The notes under the pieces were generated by a model that did not search any database, was not told the DNA's origin, and worked only from the letters and a program-made list of their open reading frames with translations. DNA of 64,000 nucleotides from Agelaius tricolor (lineage: Eukaryota > Chordata > Aves > Passeriformes > Icteridae): contig JALJCS010000029.1 in assembly GCA_023055355.1 (NCBI GenBank), positions 6,314,001-6,378,000 of the forward strand. Reading direction: 5' to 3'. The position numbers were made by a program, and so were the translations under genes. Position 1 is the first letter of the stretch, and each line of letters starts with the position of its first letter. This document shows positions 1 through 11,784 of the stretch, piece after piece.

Positions 1-1960
1 AAAACAATTTAAAAGGCCAAATTCTCACTCCTAATTGCACCCCCTTTCTCTCACAATTCCCCTGGCCTGTTTGGGAGCTCATTCCCAGCAAACTCAGAAC
101 AAACCCAGCCTGAAGAAGGGGTTCCTCTGCATATCTGTCCTAAGCAAAGCAGGGCCAGATTTAGGCACAGAGGACTTTCCCTGGAGCCAGGGCTTTCTCT
201 GATGCTCTCCCAAAGGGCTGCATCTCAATGAGGAACCTGCACACAAACAAATTTATGCAATCAGCCTGTCCCTAGGACAGAGCAGGGAGACTTCAAAAGG
301 GAAAGGCCAGGGCAGAGCTGAGCTTAGATCCAGTGTCAGGCCCTGATTTCCAGCCAGGGGAGGCTCAAGAGATGAAAAGCAGATGCAAGAACTCAGGCTG
401 ATGCCCTGGGGCAACGGGGAGAAGAGAGAGTGAAATCTGAATTGATCCCCAGAGGGGAGAAGGAAGCAGGATGTGAACCTCCCCTTGAGAGGAGGGCAAA
501 ACAGGACTGGGATGGAAATGTGGAGGGCAGACTGAAACCTGAGCTACCCAAGCAGGAACAGCAATGACATCCAGGGAGCACATGAGAGCAGGGGGAGGTG
601 GGAACAGGGAGCAGAATGAGAAACGATGAGAGAGATCCCCGGCGGGGAGGGAAGCCCTGGTGCAGTGAAATTAAATGTGCAGGGAGTTTTGCATCCCAGA
701 TATTAATAACAAACTACCCAGCGAGCTGGGCCCTCCTGTGCACCTTCAAAAGGATGGAGGGGAGGAAGAACTTGTCTGTGGTTGAGCACAAGACGATGAA
801 TCAGAGGATGGGAGTCCAGAACCCAGCTCTGAGCAAGGGCCTGGGTTTCAATCCAGCCCAACGTCCAGGGGCAAGTGGCCCACGAAGCATCCCCTGACCC
901 CAGCTGCAGTCACAGAGCTCAGCAGCCCTGGGAAAGCCAGGCTGTGTCTGCAGGACACCTCCCCACCTCGCAGAGGCACCGAGGGATGCTGAGCCCATTA
1001 GCAAAGAGCCCTCAGACGTGTGGGTGGAAGGTACCAAACGAGGTCAGGGCGCTCATTAATGGCACTGAAAAGGGATTTTCACATCTCAGGTGCAGCTTGC
1101 CCACTTTGAATCTCTCACATCTGTGTCTACGGGACAGCAGCTGTGGAGCCCTGAGATAACTCGCCCTGCTGCCTCAAAGCAGCTGCTGGAAATCCCACAC
1201 AAGCCCCCAGAATTAAAGTTTCTTTGGGCAAGGACTGTCAGATGTGAAGAGAAGAGGGAGAGAAGTTAGACAAGGAGGTCTTGAGGGGAGGGAACCCCTC
1301 CAGCCTCTCCTGAGAGAGCAGGGCAGTAACACACAGGATGCTTGACCTGGTTTTAGAAAGGAGGAATTTTCAACAGACCCAGCTGCAAAGGTTTTCTAGG
1401 AAGCCTGTTGGAAATCCATATCCTCACTCCATCCCCTGACTGGGGTGAACCAAAGGCAGCAAAGAGCAGGAATAAAGAACCAGCAGTGAAACTGAAGCTG
1501 AGCCCTGCTCAGGCACCTCAGAGCCTGACTGTCTGTCCTAAACTTTGTCAAATCTCCCAGCCAGATCAGCTTCAGATTGATGTGATTGATGATAATGACA
1601 GGTTTGATAAACAAATGACAGCCTGTCCTGCAAGGTCAGCCTTTTGCTGGCATGAAGAGTGCCTGGCACATTTGGGTAGGGAGCAGGGGCAGATCCTGCC
1701 CAGCTCTGCTCACACAAAAACCTGTCAGCATCATTTCAAGGGCCACAAAAACCTGTCAGCATCATTTCAAGGGCCACAAAAACCTGTGAGCTTCACTTCA
1801 AGGGGGACATTTCCCCTCCCAGCTCTGGAGAGCAGGGAGTGTGCAAACCCAGGGCACTGGGAATATTTCTGTGTCTGCTCTGGGGTGCCCCGCTGACTTT
1901 GACCCTCACTCATGGAGAAAGTTTCCTAAAGACTTCAAGATAGACTGGAACCCACAAAAG
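1..1960. other. POU2F3 intron 3, unique sequence
   Basis: No exon or gene was recognised. The only structure seen is a 31-bp unit repeated three times at 1713-1803. No match to the expected next POU2F3 exon was found on the minus strand. Confidence 0.5.
1713..1803. repeat. 31-bp tandem repeat, 3 copies
   Basis: A unit starting CACAAAAACCTGTCAGCATC occurs at 1713, 1744 and 1775. The third copy carries a few substitutions. Confidence 0.9.
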
Positions 1961-2392
1961 TGTGAAATTTAGAGATTTTAGAGAGAAATATAGATTATAG
2001 AGAGCAGTGTAGGTGTATCACTTGGTGAGAAATTGAGGTTTTGGGATTTTTAGGACGTTGTGGATGGAAGCAAGGTGGAGGGCACAGGGTTTGTCCTGGG
2101 TTTGTTCTTCATGGGTTTGGTGGCATTTTGTAATTGGGCAGAAAAGTCTGCATTGCAGCTCTTTGGGATCAGTTATTGGGTTAAAAGGGAAAATAATCCA
2201 GGTGTCAGTTCTTAATTGGAGGGTTTAGTCTTAAAAGACCTTGGAACAAGAGATTGTTGGCCATTTTGTGCCTTGCTGCAGAACTCACGGTTGTGAGGCT
2301 GTTTTACTGATAAGAAATAATAAATAAACACCTGAGTCTGAGCATGAACCACTGCCTCGAGTGCCTTCAATCCAGACCCAGAGAAACCCACA
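1961..2392 (+). mobile_element. Probable ERV-type solo LTR (boundaries approximate)
   Basis: The segment starts TGTGAAATTT, has a polyadenylation signal run (AATAATAAATAAA) near 2316-2330 followed by a short tail, and can be closed at CCCACA. This LTR-like layout resembles ERVL-type LTRs common in songbirds, from memory. No target-site duplication was found, so the ends are uncertain. Confidence 0.5.
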
Positions 2393-2514
2393 GCTGGAAC
2401 CTCCACAAGGGAGGCCTTGCAGAGGAGCTCTCATTCCCTCCCTGGAAGGAGGAGAGGAGATGCTGCCTTCCTCCCTGGACCAACAAGGTGCTGCCATCAC
2501 CTCCCTGCTGGAAA

Positions 2515-3318
2515 GTGCATTGTCCTGCATTGTCCTCATTCCCTGCACAGAATGCAGCTGTGCATGGCCCTCATTCCCTGCACAGAATGCAGCTGTGCAT
2601 TGCCCTCCTGCAGCTGTGCATTCTCCTCATTCCCTGCACTGAATGCAGCTGTGCATTGCCCTCATTCCCTGCACAGAATGCAGCTGTGCATGGCCCTCCT
2701 GCAGCTGTGCATTGCCCTCATTCCCTGCACAGAATGCAGCTGTGCATTGCCCTCATTCCCTGCAGAGAATGCAGCTGTGCATTGCCCTCCTGCAGCTGTG
2801 CATTCTCCTCATTCCCTGCACTGAATGCAGCTGTGCATTGCCCTCATTCCCTGCACTGAATGCAGCTGTGCATTGCCCTCTTGCAGCTGTGCATTCTCCT
2901 CATTCCCTGCACAGAATGCAGCTGTGCATTGCCCTCCTGCAGCTGTGCATTCTCCTCATTCCCTGCACAGAATGCAGCTGTGCATTGTCCTCATTCCCTG
3001 CACAGAATGCAGCTGTGCATGGCCCTCATTCCCTGCACAGAATGCAGCTGTGCATTGCCCTCCTGCAGCTGTGCATTCTCCTCATTCCCTGCAGAGAATG
3101 CAGCTGTGCATTGCCCTCTTGCAGCTGTGCATTCTCCTCATTCCCTGCACAGAATGCAGCTGTGCATTGCCCTCATTCCCTGCAGAGAATGCAGCTGTGC
3201 ATTGCCCTCATTCCCTGCACAGAATGCAGCTGTGCATTCTCCTCCTGCAGCTGTGCATTCTCCTCATTCCCTGCAGAGACTGCAGCTGTGCATTGCCCTC
3301 CTGCAGCTGTGCATTGGA
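2515..3318. repeat. Minisatellite with 35-bp and 21-bp units
   Basis: Two related units alternate irregularly: a 35-bp unit containing CCCTGCACAGAATGCAGCTG, and a 21-bp unit built on CTCCTGCAGCTGTGCATT. The shared half is CAGCTGTGCATT. About 800 bp in total. It produces open frames in all three plus frames (up to 361 codons, cysteine-rich) that are by-products of the repeat. It lies in POU2F3 intron 3. Confidence 0.95.
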
Positions 3319-3319
3319 T

Positions 3320-4974
3320 GCACAGCTCCCTGGGCTGGGCTCAGCCCTCACACCACTCGCACAAGCCCTGGCACCTCCCAAAACCAGCAGCCCTCCATCC
3401 CTGTGTGCTCTGCAGCGTTATCCCAGGGCTCTGCTCCAGACACCTGGCTCTGCAGAGCAGCTACAAAAACAAACAATCCTGGATTTCCTACAGGGGAATG
3501 AAACCCCAGCAGAGCTGGGAGACCGCAGCACCTGGGCAGGATCGGCTCCCATTGCAGCACTCCCAGCCCTGGTCCTGCTCCCATTTTGAGGCAAACTTTG
3601 CCATTTTCACTCAGATCTGTCCCTGGCCACCATCCCAGCCCATCAGGAGGCAGATGATGTCCCTGTGCAGGCTGCCAGCAGCGAAGGTGAAAGTTTATTG
3701 CTGTGCCTTTGCATTTCCCCGGCCATAAACAGGAAACAAGCAGCATTAGACTCACTAAATAAAAAAAAAGCCAAACCAGATAGGCAAGGCTGAAGATGCT
3801 GCTTTTTCCATCCACACCCTTTTCCCTCTCATTCACATACAAATTACTGTTGCATCCAGGTGGGAGGAGAGTTTGAAGAGGGGAGGGAAAGGGGGGGCAG
3901 AGCAGAGATGTTTGCCAAATAGGCTGAGGGATCAGAGGCAGCTTTCTCATAAAGCGCAGGGCTGACCCACAAACTGCTCGAAAAACCTCAAAATCCACAA
4001 GAGTTTCCCTCCCTGCCCCGTTTGCAGGGTGAGAGCAGCCCCAGCAGGGAATTGGGAGGCAGGGAAGGGGTCTAACCAGGTCACTCCACCCTTCCCATCC
4101 CGCCTGGAGCACAGCTCGGCAGGGAGGGAGGGAAGCAGACCTGAAATGTAGGCCATCTACAAAGGCTGGGGGAGAGGCTTAAACGATGTGAGATTTATGA
4201 TCTTCAAAGTGATTAGAGCCCAGCACTCCAAATAAAGGCAAAGAGAGCTCCTGCAGTCGGTTTGGAGTTGGGTTTCAAACCATCCTGCCCTGGCTTCGGT
4301 TTGAAAACTTGAATTGCAAGCTAACGAAAAAGAAAAACCATCCAAAACCAACCTCAAACCCCAAACCAAATTAAAAAACCCACCAACCTCCATCCCTAAT
4401 GAAAGAGCACAGCACCTGATTCTACATGAAAACACTTTGATATTTCCAGCTCTCCTCTCTTCCTTTTCTCTCATCATTTGAAATCTATTTGCTGAATTGA
4501 GGATGAATTCAGCAACAGCTGAGGTCAACCCTAAATGTGAGCGTGGAGCCCGTGTGCATTTGGGCTCCTGCTCGTTTAAGAGAATAATTTAAAATAATAA
4601 TTATTATTTTAAATAACAATACTTTCAAATAGTCATTATTATTTTAAATAATAACGTTTTAAAATCACTCTACCCATGGCCTTGGGAGGGCCAAGAGAGG
4701 GAGACAAAGAGCCTTGCACAGCTCTGTGTCCACTCAGGGCCTGTCGCATCCCATCCCTGGCATCACTGCAAACCCCCTTGCTGGGCTCTGGGCAATCAGA
4801 GCAGTTTAGGAATAAAATCAAACAATACAACGAGCTCATTCAGAGCCTTTTGCTTTTTAAACCCTGCTAAATCCCCAGCTCAGTCGGCTACTCAGTTGCA
4901 GAGACAAGCTGGAATAAATTAATTGGATTTTGCGGCGCCGTTTTGGTGGAAGGAGGAAAATAAAAGTGGAAATG
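3320..4974. other. POU2F3 intron 3, unique sequence
   Basis: No coding or RNA gene recognised. A short AT-rich stretch occurs at about 4577-4665. Confidence 0.5.
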
Positions 4975-5255
4975 CTGAAAAAAAACCCTAAAAAAATACA
5001 AAAAAACCAAAAACAACAACAACAAAAAAAAAACCAAAAAAACCAAACCCCCACAAAAACAAACAAAAAAGTCCAAAAAACCCAAAAACGACTAAAAAAA
5101 CCCCAAAAAACCCTAAAAAACCCCTAAAAACAAAGAAACAAAAAAATCAAAAAAACCCGAAAAACCAAACAAAAACAAACACAAAAAAAACCCAAAAAAC
5201 CCCCCCAAAAAAACCAAAAAAAAAAACCAAAAAAAAACCCCAAAAAACAAATGTA
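4975..5255. repeat. A-rich tract with CCC/CCCC interruptions
   Basis: Almost only A and C on the plus strand, as runs of A broken by C clusters such as AAAAAACCCCAAAAAACCC. The other strand is T/G-rich. No fixed unit length. It resembles a decayed simple repeat; occasional CCCTAAA matches look like chance. Confidence 0.85.
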
Positions 5256-5990
5256 AACCCACAATTTCTTTTTAGGAGGGGGATATTTCTACTGCCTGCA
5301 AACCTGGCTGCCCCCAGAAGTTCCCCAGCATCCCTGAGAGGAGCAGCGGGTGTAACTCAACCCTGCCCCACCACCTCTCCCCGATCAGCCCCAGCCCAGC
5401 TCCAGTCCCTTTGTGGTGCTGCCATGGCAGAAGGACCTCGTGCTCATCCCTGTCTGCAATAATTTCACTTTCCCAGCCCTGGTGAGCGGGGCAGGTCCTG
5501 GTTGGATCCCTCTCCGTGCTCTGGGCTGTGCACACACAGGGCTTTTTGTTTGCAGCTGGGCATTCCAAACTCCTGGAAGGTGGCTGAGCGTGTCAGGACA
5601 CCTTTGGTAGGAAAAGGGAGACCCACCCAAAGCTGCAGCAGCCAAAGCAAACAAACAAACAGCGCCGTGGCTGACATTTGTCACTGCACAGCCACCAAGG
5701 CAAGCTGGAGGCACAAAAAGCCACGTGGGGAAGGTGCAGCTGCTCACAGGAGGCCTCTGGGAAGGGTTGGAGCCCTGGGATTCAGGGGATGCACATGGGC
5801 AGAGGGTGGGAGGCTGTGCCAGCCTCAGCCCCGAGTCTGTGCGTGCAGCCCCAGCCCCTGGTGCACCCCAGCTCCCACCCTGCAGTCCTGCAGCAGGGCA
5901 GCTTTGGCCCTCCTGGGTCCTCTTTGCCTTGCAGGCCTCACTCCAGCTCTGCTGGCCACGGGAGGACTCAGCTCTGGGCTCAGAGAGCGT
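5256..5990. other. POU2F3 intron 3, unique sequence
   Basis: Open frames overlap on both strands, but none resembles a known protein and no splice-consistent exon was seen. Confidence 0.45.
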
Positions 5991-6032
5991 TTTCCCCAAA
6001 TCTCAGGATGGTTTGCAGAGAGCATTTCCTCA

Positions 6033-6200
6033 AATCTCAGAATGGTTTGGGCTGGAAGGAGCCTTAAAGCTCCTTCCCTTCTTAAATCCCATCCCATCCC
6101 ACCCCTGCCGTGGCAGGGACACCTCCCACTGTCCCAGGCTGCTCCAAACCCCGTGTCCAGGGCACTGCCAGGGATGCAGGGGCAGCCCCAGCTGCTCTGG
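6033..6200 (-). mobile_element. CR1 LINE 3'-end fragment
   Basis: The plus strand reads CTCAGAATGGTTTGGGCTGG followed by a CR1-typical block (GGCAGGGACACCTCCCACTG), the reverse complement of an avian CR1 3' end. Truncated and non-coding. Confidence 0.8.
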
Positions 6201-6436
6201 GCACCCTGTGCCTGCCACCAAGGGCTGATGTGACACCCAGGGATCCTCAGGGCCACTCAGGAAGGCCTGCAGGCAGGCAGGGAGCCAAGGAAGGCTTTAA
6301 AAGCAGGGGGAGAGGAGCACCCACAGCCCCTCAGCTGCTCTTTGTGCAGTTGGGGTTTGCTTGCCCCATATTTTATCTGCTGCCTTGCAGACAGGAATTT
6401 GACCTGTGCACTCCGAGACCGCAAGCATTTTCCTCA

Positions 6437-6570
6437 AATCTCAGAATGGTTTGAACTGGAAGGAGCCTTAAAGCTCCTTCCCTTCTTAAATCCCGTCCCA
6501 TCCCACCCCTGCCGTGGCAGGGACACCTCCCGCTGTCCCAGGCTGCTCCAAACCCAGTGTCTGCCACCAA
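6437..6570 (-). mobile_element. CR1 LINE 3'-end fragment (duplicate copy)
   Basis: Same CR1 block as at 6033, carried within the second copy of the local duplication, so it is a secondary duplicate and not an independent insertion. Confidence 0.8.
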
Positions 6571-6760
6571 GGGCTCCAGGGGACTGCCACCTCCTGATGT
6601 GACACTCAGGGATCCTCAGAGCCACTCAGGAGCCAGGGAAGCCTTTAAAAGCAGGGGGAGAGGAGCACCCACAGCCCCTCAGCTGCTCTTTGTGCAATTG
6701 GGGTTTGCTTGCCCCATATTTCATCTGCTGCCTTGCAGACAGGAATTTGAGTCCAAAACC

Positions 6761-7213
6761 TCAAACCAGCTCATTTTTGGTGCTGGCTGACACTCCTGAG
6801 GCAGCCCCTTGCCTTTGTCCCTGCCCAGCACCGTGCTGCCAGTGCCAATGTCACAGCACCGGGGCTTTGGGGAGGGTTTCGCACCCTTGCCACCATCACT
6901 GAGGTGCTTTTTGTTTCTAAATAATTATCTAAAAAACTGTAAAAGCCAGAAAACCCCTTGAGCAAATGGTCATTTAAAGGAACTCTGTAATTAGCTGAAC
7001 TTCTATGAATTAGGGAGAGGGAGAGCAGAGGTGCAATCTGTCATTGCATCCCACAAGGGGAACTGGGAAGAAATTCTGCGGTTTCTCTCTGACCCAACAG
7101 TTTTTATCTCTTTGCAGCATGATGAGCAAATATAAAACAGCCATTCCAGAAAGGGGAAAAATAAAAATAAATGAAAAATAAAACCCAGCCATTCCAGCCA
7201 GGGAGCATCTTAC
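6761..7213. other. POU2F3 intron 3 near the exon 3 donor
   Basis: Unique sequence with no recognisable element. Confidence 0.5.
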
Positions 7214-7248
7214 CTGCCTGTTAAAGTCCAGCCCATTCTGTTCATTGC
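7214..7248 (-). CDS. POU2F3: POU2F3 coding exon 3 (residues 34-44)
   Basis: A 35-nt internal exon read on the minus strand. Seen: an acceptor ending TTGTAG at 7249-7250 and a donor CAG|GTAAG at 7211-7214. It finishes a split Gly codon begun in exon 2, then encodes NEQNGLDFNRQ and ends in phase 0. The human POU2F3 N-terminus has NDRNGLDFNRQ at the same place, so the match covers sequence, phase and exon order. POU2F3 is a POU-homeodomain transcription factor of keratinocytes and chemosensory (tuft) cells. This part lies before the POU-specific domain. No exon 4 was found between 1 and 7213, so the DNA-binding part should lie outside the window. The exon is too short to identify alone; its confidence comes from the joined reading with exons 1 and 2. 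Confidence 0.9.
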
Positions 7249-8480
7249 CTACAAGGAAACAAAGAGAAAAACACCTCAGTGTTAATGACAGCACTGGTGG
7301 GAGCTTTCCAGTACTTGGGACACACACAACCAAAAAATTGGCCCTGGAAGAGCAAGCAGAGGAGGAGGAAGGTGCAGAAATGGGAGGATGAAGGCTTCTG
7401 CAGCATTTAGGTGGTGCCAGCCTTTTGCTGAGGGATAATGAAAGTGTTCCTGCCTGGGAGATACCTGGCCAAGGGTGGGGGAAATCACGAGGGAGATTCC
7501 AGCAGAGGTGAGCTGGAGGACATCACAAACGTGCAGGGGAGCCCAGGGCTAAGTGTGGGAAAGGCCAGCAGGGAGGTGGCCAGGGCTGCTCACCCAGGAC
7601 CTTCAGGAACTGGGTAATTGTGGGTACCTGGAGGAACACAGGGTGCCGTGGGGTTGTGCTCCAGAGGCGTCTCCTTGATTCCAAAAGAGATTGGCAGGCA
7701 CAGGGGGAAAAAAATCAGACAGGTTCCAGCCTGAAGGTACCGCACAGGCCCTCACTCATTCCCCTTTGATGATAAACATCCCCCCCCCCTCCCCATCACA
7801 CCTGCCAAATTCATCAAGAACATCACAGAGCAAAGGTTGTGCTCCCCACAGATCCGAGTGCTGGAAGGGATTCCACGAAGCTCTGGAGCTGCAGAGGCAA
7901 CCCCAAGACACCCCTTCATTCTCCAGGCCTTTCCCTGCCAGTCCGGCCCAGGCTGTGATAAAGAGCCTGGAACTGTTCACATCCCACTGGCACAAGCCCT
8001 CAGGCCTCCTGCTCCTGCTGTTTTTTCCAGGATAACCTTCCCCACAGAGCAGAGCCCTGGGATCTGATCAAGCTCCAACACATTTTCCAGCAGTTCAGGG
8101 CTCCTGCAAAGAGCTGGGGAAGAGGCTGTGCAGGCAGGACGGCAAATCCAGCTCTGCCATGGACTTTCCTCAGCTGAACAAGCCTTTATCCTTGCCCAGC
8201 ACACATTTTTCCATGCACAGAGCATTCCCAGGTGAACCAGCCTGGGTCCTGAGGGGGAGTGTGCTTGGTACAATTATCCACAGATGGCAAAACATTGGAG
8301 AGTCGGGGATAACAGAGCTTGGTGGCTGCTCTCTGCTGTCTAGAAACAGCCCTGGAGATTTAATCTGGGACATTTAAAAAGCACTGACTGTGGAAACAGA
8401 GCTGTGGGACTGTGCTATGGAGCAGGGCCACGGCACAACAACGATCTGCTGCCCCCTCAGCTTGACATCTGCTCACCCTC
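7249..8480. other. POU2F3 intron 2, unique sequence
   Basis: No gene or repeat recognised. Confidence 0.5.
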
Positions 8481-8815
8481 TGCACCTCAAGCAGCTCTGA
8501 GCTTCCCCCCAGTCTGAAATCTCCTCACCATCCACACCCCAAACAGATCTGAGGTGCCTCCCCAATGCTAAAATCTCCCTCCCCTCACCCCCTGCACCCC
8601 AACCCTCAATGTGAAATCTCCTCACCATCCACATCCCATTCAGCTCTGAGGTGCCTCCCCAATACTAAAATCTCCCTCTCCTCACCCCCTGCACCCCAAC
8701 CCTCAATCAGAAATCTCCATTTCTTCACCATCCACGCCCCATCCAGCTCTGAGCTTCCTCTCCAGTTTGAGATCTTCCTCTCCTCACGCCCTGCACCCCA
8801 TCCCCTCTGAGCCCT
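8480..8815. repeat. 96-bp tandem repeat, about 3.5 copies
   Basis: The motif AAATCTCCTCACCATCCAC recurs with a period of about 96 bp (near 8516, 8612 and 8708), with diverged copies of CCAGCTCTGAG and CTCCCCAATGCTAAAATC between. Confidence 0.85.
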
Positions 8816-9170
8816 CTCCCCCAGCCTGGCTGCATTTCTGCCCTGCTTTTCCTGCCTTCCTCCCATCCTGCTGTCTCCCAGCTTTTCCCCTCCCCAATCC
8901 CAGCCCTTTATCTCTTTTCCCCCGTGTAATTCCCTCGCTCCAACCCCCTCTGCTCCCTGTCCAGCTCTCTCCAGCTGCTCCCTCCCCAGGAACGGGGCTC
9001 ATTCATTGCGTTCCAGCTCCATTCCAGCCCCAAAAGCCAAGGAGGGCACATCCAGCGATGGGAATGCTGATAACGTTAATGGGTGATCACAATCAGCATC
9101 CACACACCTGAGCAGGACCGCGGGAGCATCTTCAAGGCCTGCAGTTTCTACCTTTGAAACCCCCACGGGG

Positions 9171-9200
9171 TGTGTGTGTGTGTGTGGGGGGGGGTGTTTG
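9171..9200. repeat. (TG)n / poly-G microsatellite
   Basis: A GTGTGTGTGTGTG run followed by GGGGGGGG. Confidence 0.9.
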
Positions 9201-9497
9201 ATTCCATCTGCAAGCAGCAGCTGAAGGGGAGCAAAGCCAGCAGGGAAGGAGGAAATAAAAGTTCCCAGCTGCTAAAATAGAACAGGAAGGAAAAGGTAAT
9301 CTCCGGGTTTCTTGGAGACAGGAGTTTCACTCCCGTTCAGCCGTGATGAGGCAAGATTCAAAGAGCTGCAGGGGAATCCCTGGTCCCGGTGACGGCGGCT
9401 GAGTCACCAGCACTCACCCCAAAACCTGGAACCTGAGAGGAGCAGCTGGAACGGAGCTTCCCTGCTCAGCCCCACATCCTCCTGCACAGCCTTTCCC

Positions 9498-9881
9498 TGA
9501 AGAGACATCTTTTATGGAAAATCCTTTCCTTAGGATTGTTCCTCCTGAGAAGCTGAGAGGCCTCAGGAACAAAATGCAAACAATGGTTATCTGCTGCTGT
9601 GGAATGCAACAGGTGCATCTGGGATTGGGCTCATGTGGTTGTTCCTCATTAATGGTCAATCACAGCCAAGCTGGCTCGGACTCTCTGGCAGAGCCACAAG
9701 CCTTTGTTATCATTCTTTCTTTTTCTATTCTTAGCCAGCCTTCTGATGAAATCCTTTCTTCTATTTTTTAGTATAGTTTTAATGTAATATATATCATAAA
9801 ATAATAAATCAAGCCTTCTGAAACATGGAGTCAGATCCTCGTCTCTCCCCTCATCCTCAGTCTCCTGTGAACACGGTCACA
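9498..9881 (+). mobile_element. Passerine ERV-type solo LTR
   Basis: Same family as the copies at 10951 and 55518: block GACATCTTTTATGGAAAATC, CCAAT-like region, tract TAGTATAGTTTTAATGTAAT, polyadenylation signal ATAATAAATC, and an end in GGTCACA. The first bases are degenerate (TGAAGAG where sister copies have TGTCACAG). It sits inside a small tandem repeat: the motif CTGCTCAGCCCCACATCCTC is found on both sides. No internal retroviral sequence is adjacent. Confidence 0.85.
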
Positions 9882-9907
9882 TTTTCCTACACAGAATTTT
9901 CTTTCCT

Positions 9908-10030
9908 GCTCAGCCCCACATCCTCCTGCACAGCCCCACAGCCTTTCCCTGCACAGAATTTCTTTCCTGCTCAGCCCCATATCCCCCAGCACAGCCTTTC
10001 CCCCTCTCCTGCTTTTCCCCCCCTGCACAG
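9908..10030. repeat. About 55-60 bp repeat flanking the LTR
   Basis: Copies of CCTGCTCAGCCCCACATCCT and CAGCCTTTCCCTGCACAGAA; a further copy lies at about 9459-9497, on the other side of the LTR. Confidence 0.7.
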
Positions 10031-10950
10031 GCCCATGACACACTCAGACCTTTTCTTTCCCCTACAAAGTCACCCATAGCATCCTCCAATTCCCTACAGA
10101 TCAGCGAGGCGGGGGGGATTTGGGAGCACCCCAGCCAGGAATTCTGTGCCAGATGGGCAAATATTCCAGAGCCTGGCACTCACTGGGGTGTCAGGGACAG
10201 ACAGAAGGAGCAAGAGGCACCTCCAGAGGCCGTTCCTGCCCCTGTCTGAGCCGCCCATCTCCCTGGCACCAATGCCCCTCTGGAGATGACAATTCCTCCT
10301 GGCTGACTCCAAAGGGACCCAGGGGCAACCAGTTCAGCCTTAGATGTCCAAGAGGGAGAGATTTCAATCTGGGAGGGGTGATTTGTGCTGCCAGTGGTTA
10401 TGTAAATGGAAGCTGGATACACAAATCACCAGTGTTTGGGCACAGATTTATTTGCAAACAAATCTGGTCCTTTTTTTTTTTTTTCTGTTTCAGTAAATGT
10501 AAGAGTCAAGTGATTGCAGCTGTGAGCCAAGGCTTGGGTGTGATAGGGATAACAACTCTCCTCTTTCAGTTGAGCTGTAACTTTCCTACAAATGCTTTAT
10601 AAAAATAGCCTCAGTTTCCTCCCAGTTTCTGTCAACATCAGGACTCACACTGCAGCACTCATTCCTCTCCTTAAAGGAACGAGCTGCTCAAACAATCTGC
10701 ACTTAAGATTTAATCTTTTCTAGCTCCAGGAGATAAAAAGAAAGAAAAGTGTAAGTGGCAGCAGATTCTCTCTGCTGCTGCAAACTGCCAGAACTCCACT
10801 CATTTTAATGGAGCTTCAGCCCAGCCAACAACTTGATTTTTTTTTTTTTTTGCTTCACGAGCCAGACACAATGGCATCCAGAACCTCCAGAAGCTGCTAG
10901 ATCAGTCCTCCCCTTGCTGAAATTCCACAAGGCTGGGGAATGAATCCCTG

Positions 10951-11338
10951 TGTCACAGACATCTTTTATGAAAAATCCATTTCCTTAGGATTTTTTCCTC
11001 CTGAGAAGCTGAGAGGCCTCAGGAACAAAATGCAACCAATGGTTATCTGCTGCTGTGGAATGCAACAGGTGCATCTGGGATTGGGCTCATGTGGTTGTTT
11101 CTAATTAATGGTCAATCACAGCCCAGCTGGCTCAGACAGAGAGTCAGAGCCACAAACCTTTGTTATCATTCCTTCCTATTCTATTCTTAGCCAGCCTTCT
11201 GATGAAACCTTTTCTTCTATTCTTTTAGTATAGTTTTAATATAATATCTATCATAAAATAATAAATCAAGCCTTGTGAAACACGGAGTCAGATCCTCCTC
11301 TCTCCCCTCACCCACGAACCCCTGTGAACACCATCACA
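10951..11338 (+). mobile_element. Passerine ERV-type solo LTR
   Basis: Starts TGTCACAGACATC and ends CATCACA, with the same internal blocks as the copy at 9498. Flanks are TCCCTG before and TCCCCG after, a 6-bp target-site duplication with one mismatch. Six bases is typical of class II (ERVK-like) integration. Confidence 0.88.
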
Positions 11339-11784
11339 TCCCCGGGATTTCAATGGGGAAAGGCAGCAATTCCCAGCAGCTCTCCCATCCCCAAGGCTTC
11401 ACCCTGCTGCTCTGGGTGCTTGGAAAAGCAGAGATAAGCTCAGCTGGCTCCCCAAGCCAGCAGCCCAGGGTTGTGCAGCTCTCCTTGGTTCACCTGGCAG
11501 CTGTTTTGCATAGCCCTGGCATCAGATCTGGTGCGAGTTTGCCTGGGGAGGTTTCTCTGGGGATGGGCAGTTCCCCCCACCCCGCTGCCATTCCCTGGAA
11601 AAGCCAGGCAGAGGGATGGATCCACGGGGAGCTGCAGAGCCAGTCCAGCCCTGCGGGATAAAAACAACCTCGTGGGGGAAAAGGAAAATCAGGGTGGCCT
11701 TCATCTTCACACGGGCGGGTGTCACCTGCAGGGAGTGACAGCAGCAGGGCTCATCCTGCACTCTGAGCTCACCCCGGGCTCTGC

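Larger units (their letters stand above)
6010..6760. repeat. Two-copy tandem duplication of about 400 bp
   Basis: Segments 6010-6400 and about 6420-6760 share a CR1 piece followed by the same flank (containing AGCAGGGGGAGAGGAGCACC and TTGGGGTTTGCTTGCCCC). The second copy has internal deletions. A short third start of the same unit is visible at about 5985-6010. Confidence 0.85.

Noticed and set aside
2643..3728. 361-codon cysteine-rich open frame
   Set aside because: It is the minisatellite at 2515-3318 read through; three overlapping frames are open and there is no start context, signal or homologous protein.
5050..5200. Interstitial telomere repeat (CCCTAA)n
   Set aside because: A few CCCTAAA words occur by chance in an A/C tract; there is no run of six-base units.
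1..7213. Next POU2F3 exon (IKTEDL-type)
   Set aside because: No minus-strand sequence resembling it with correct phase and splice sites was found by eye.
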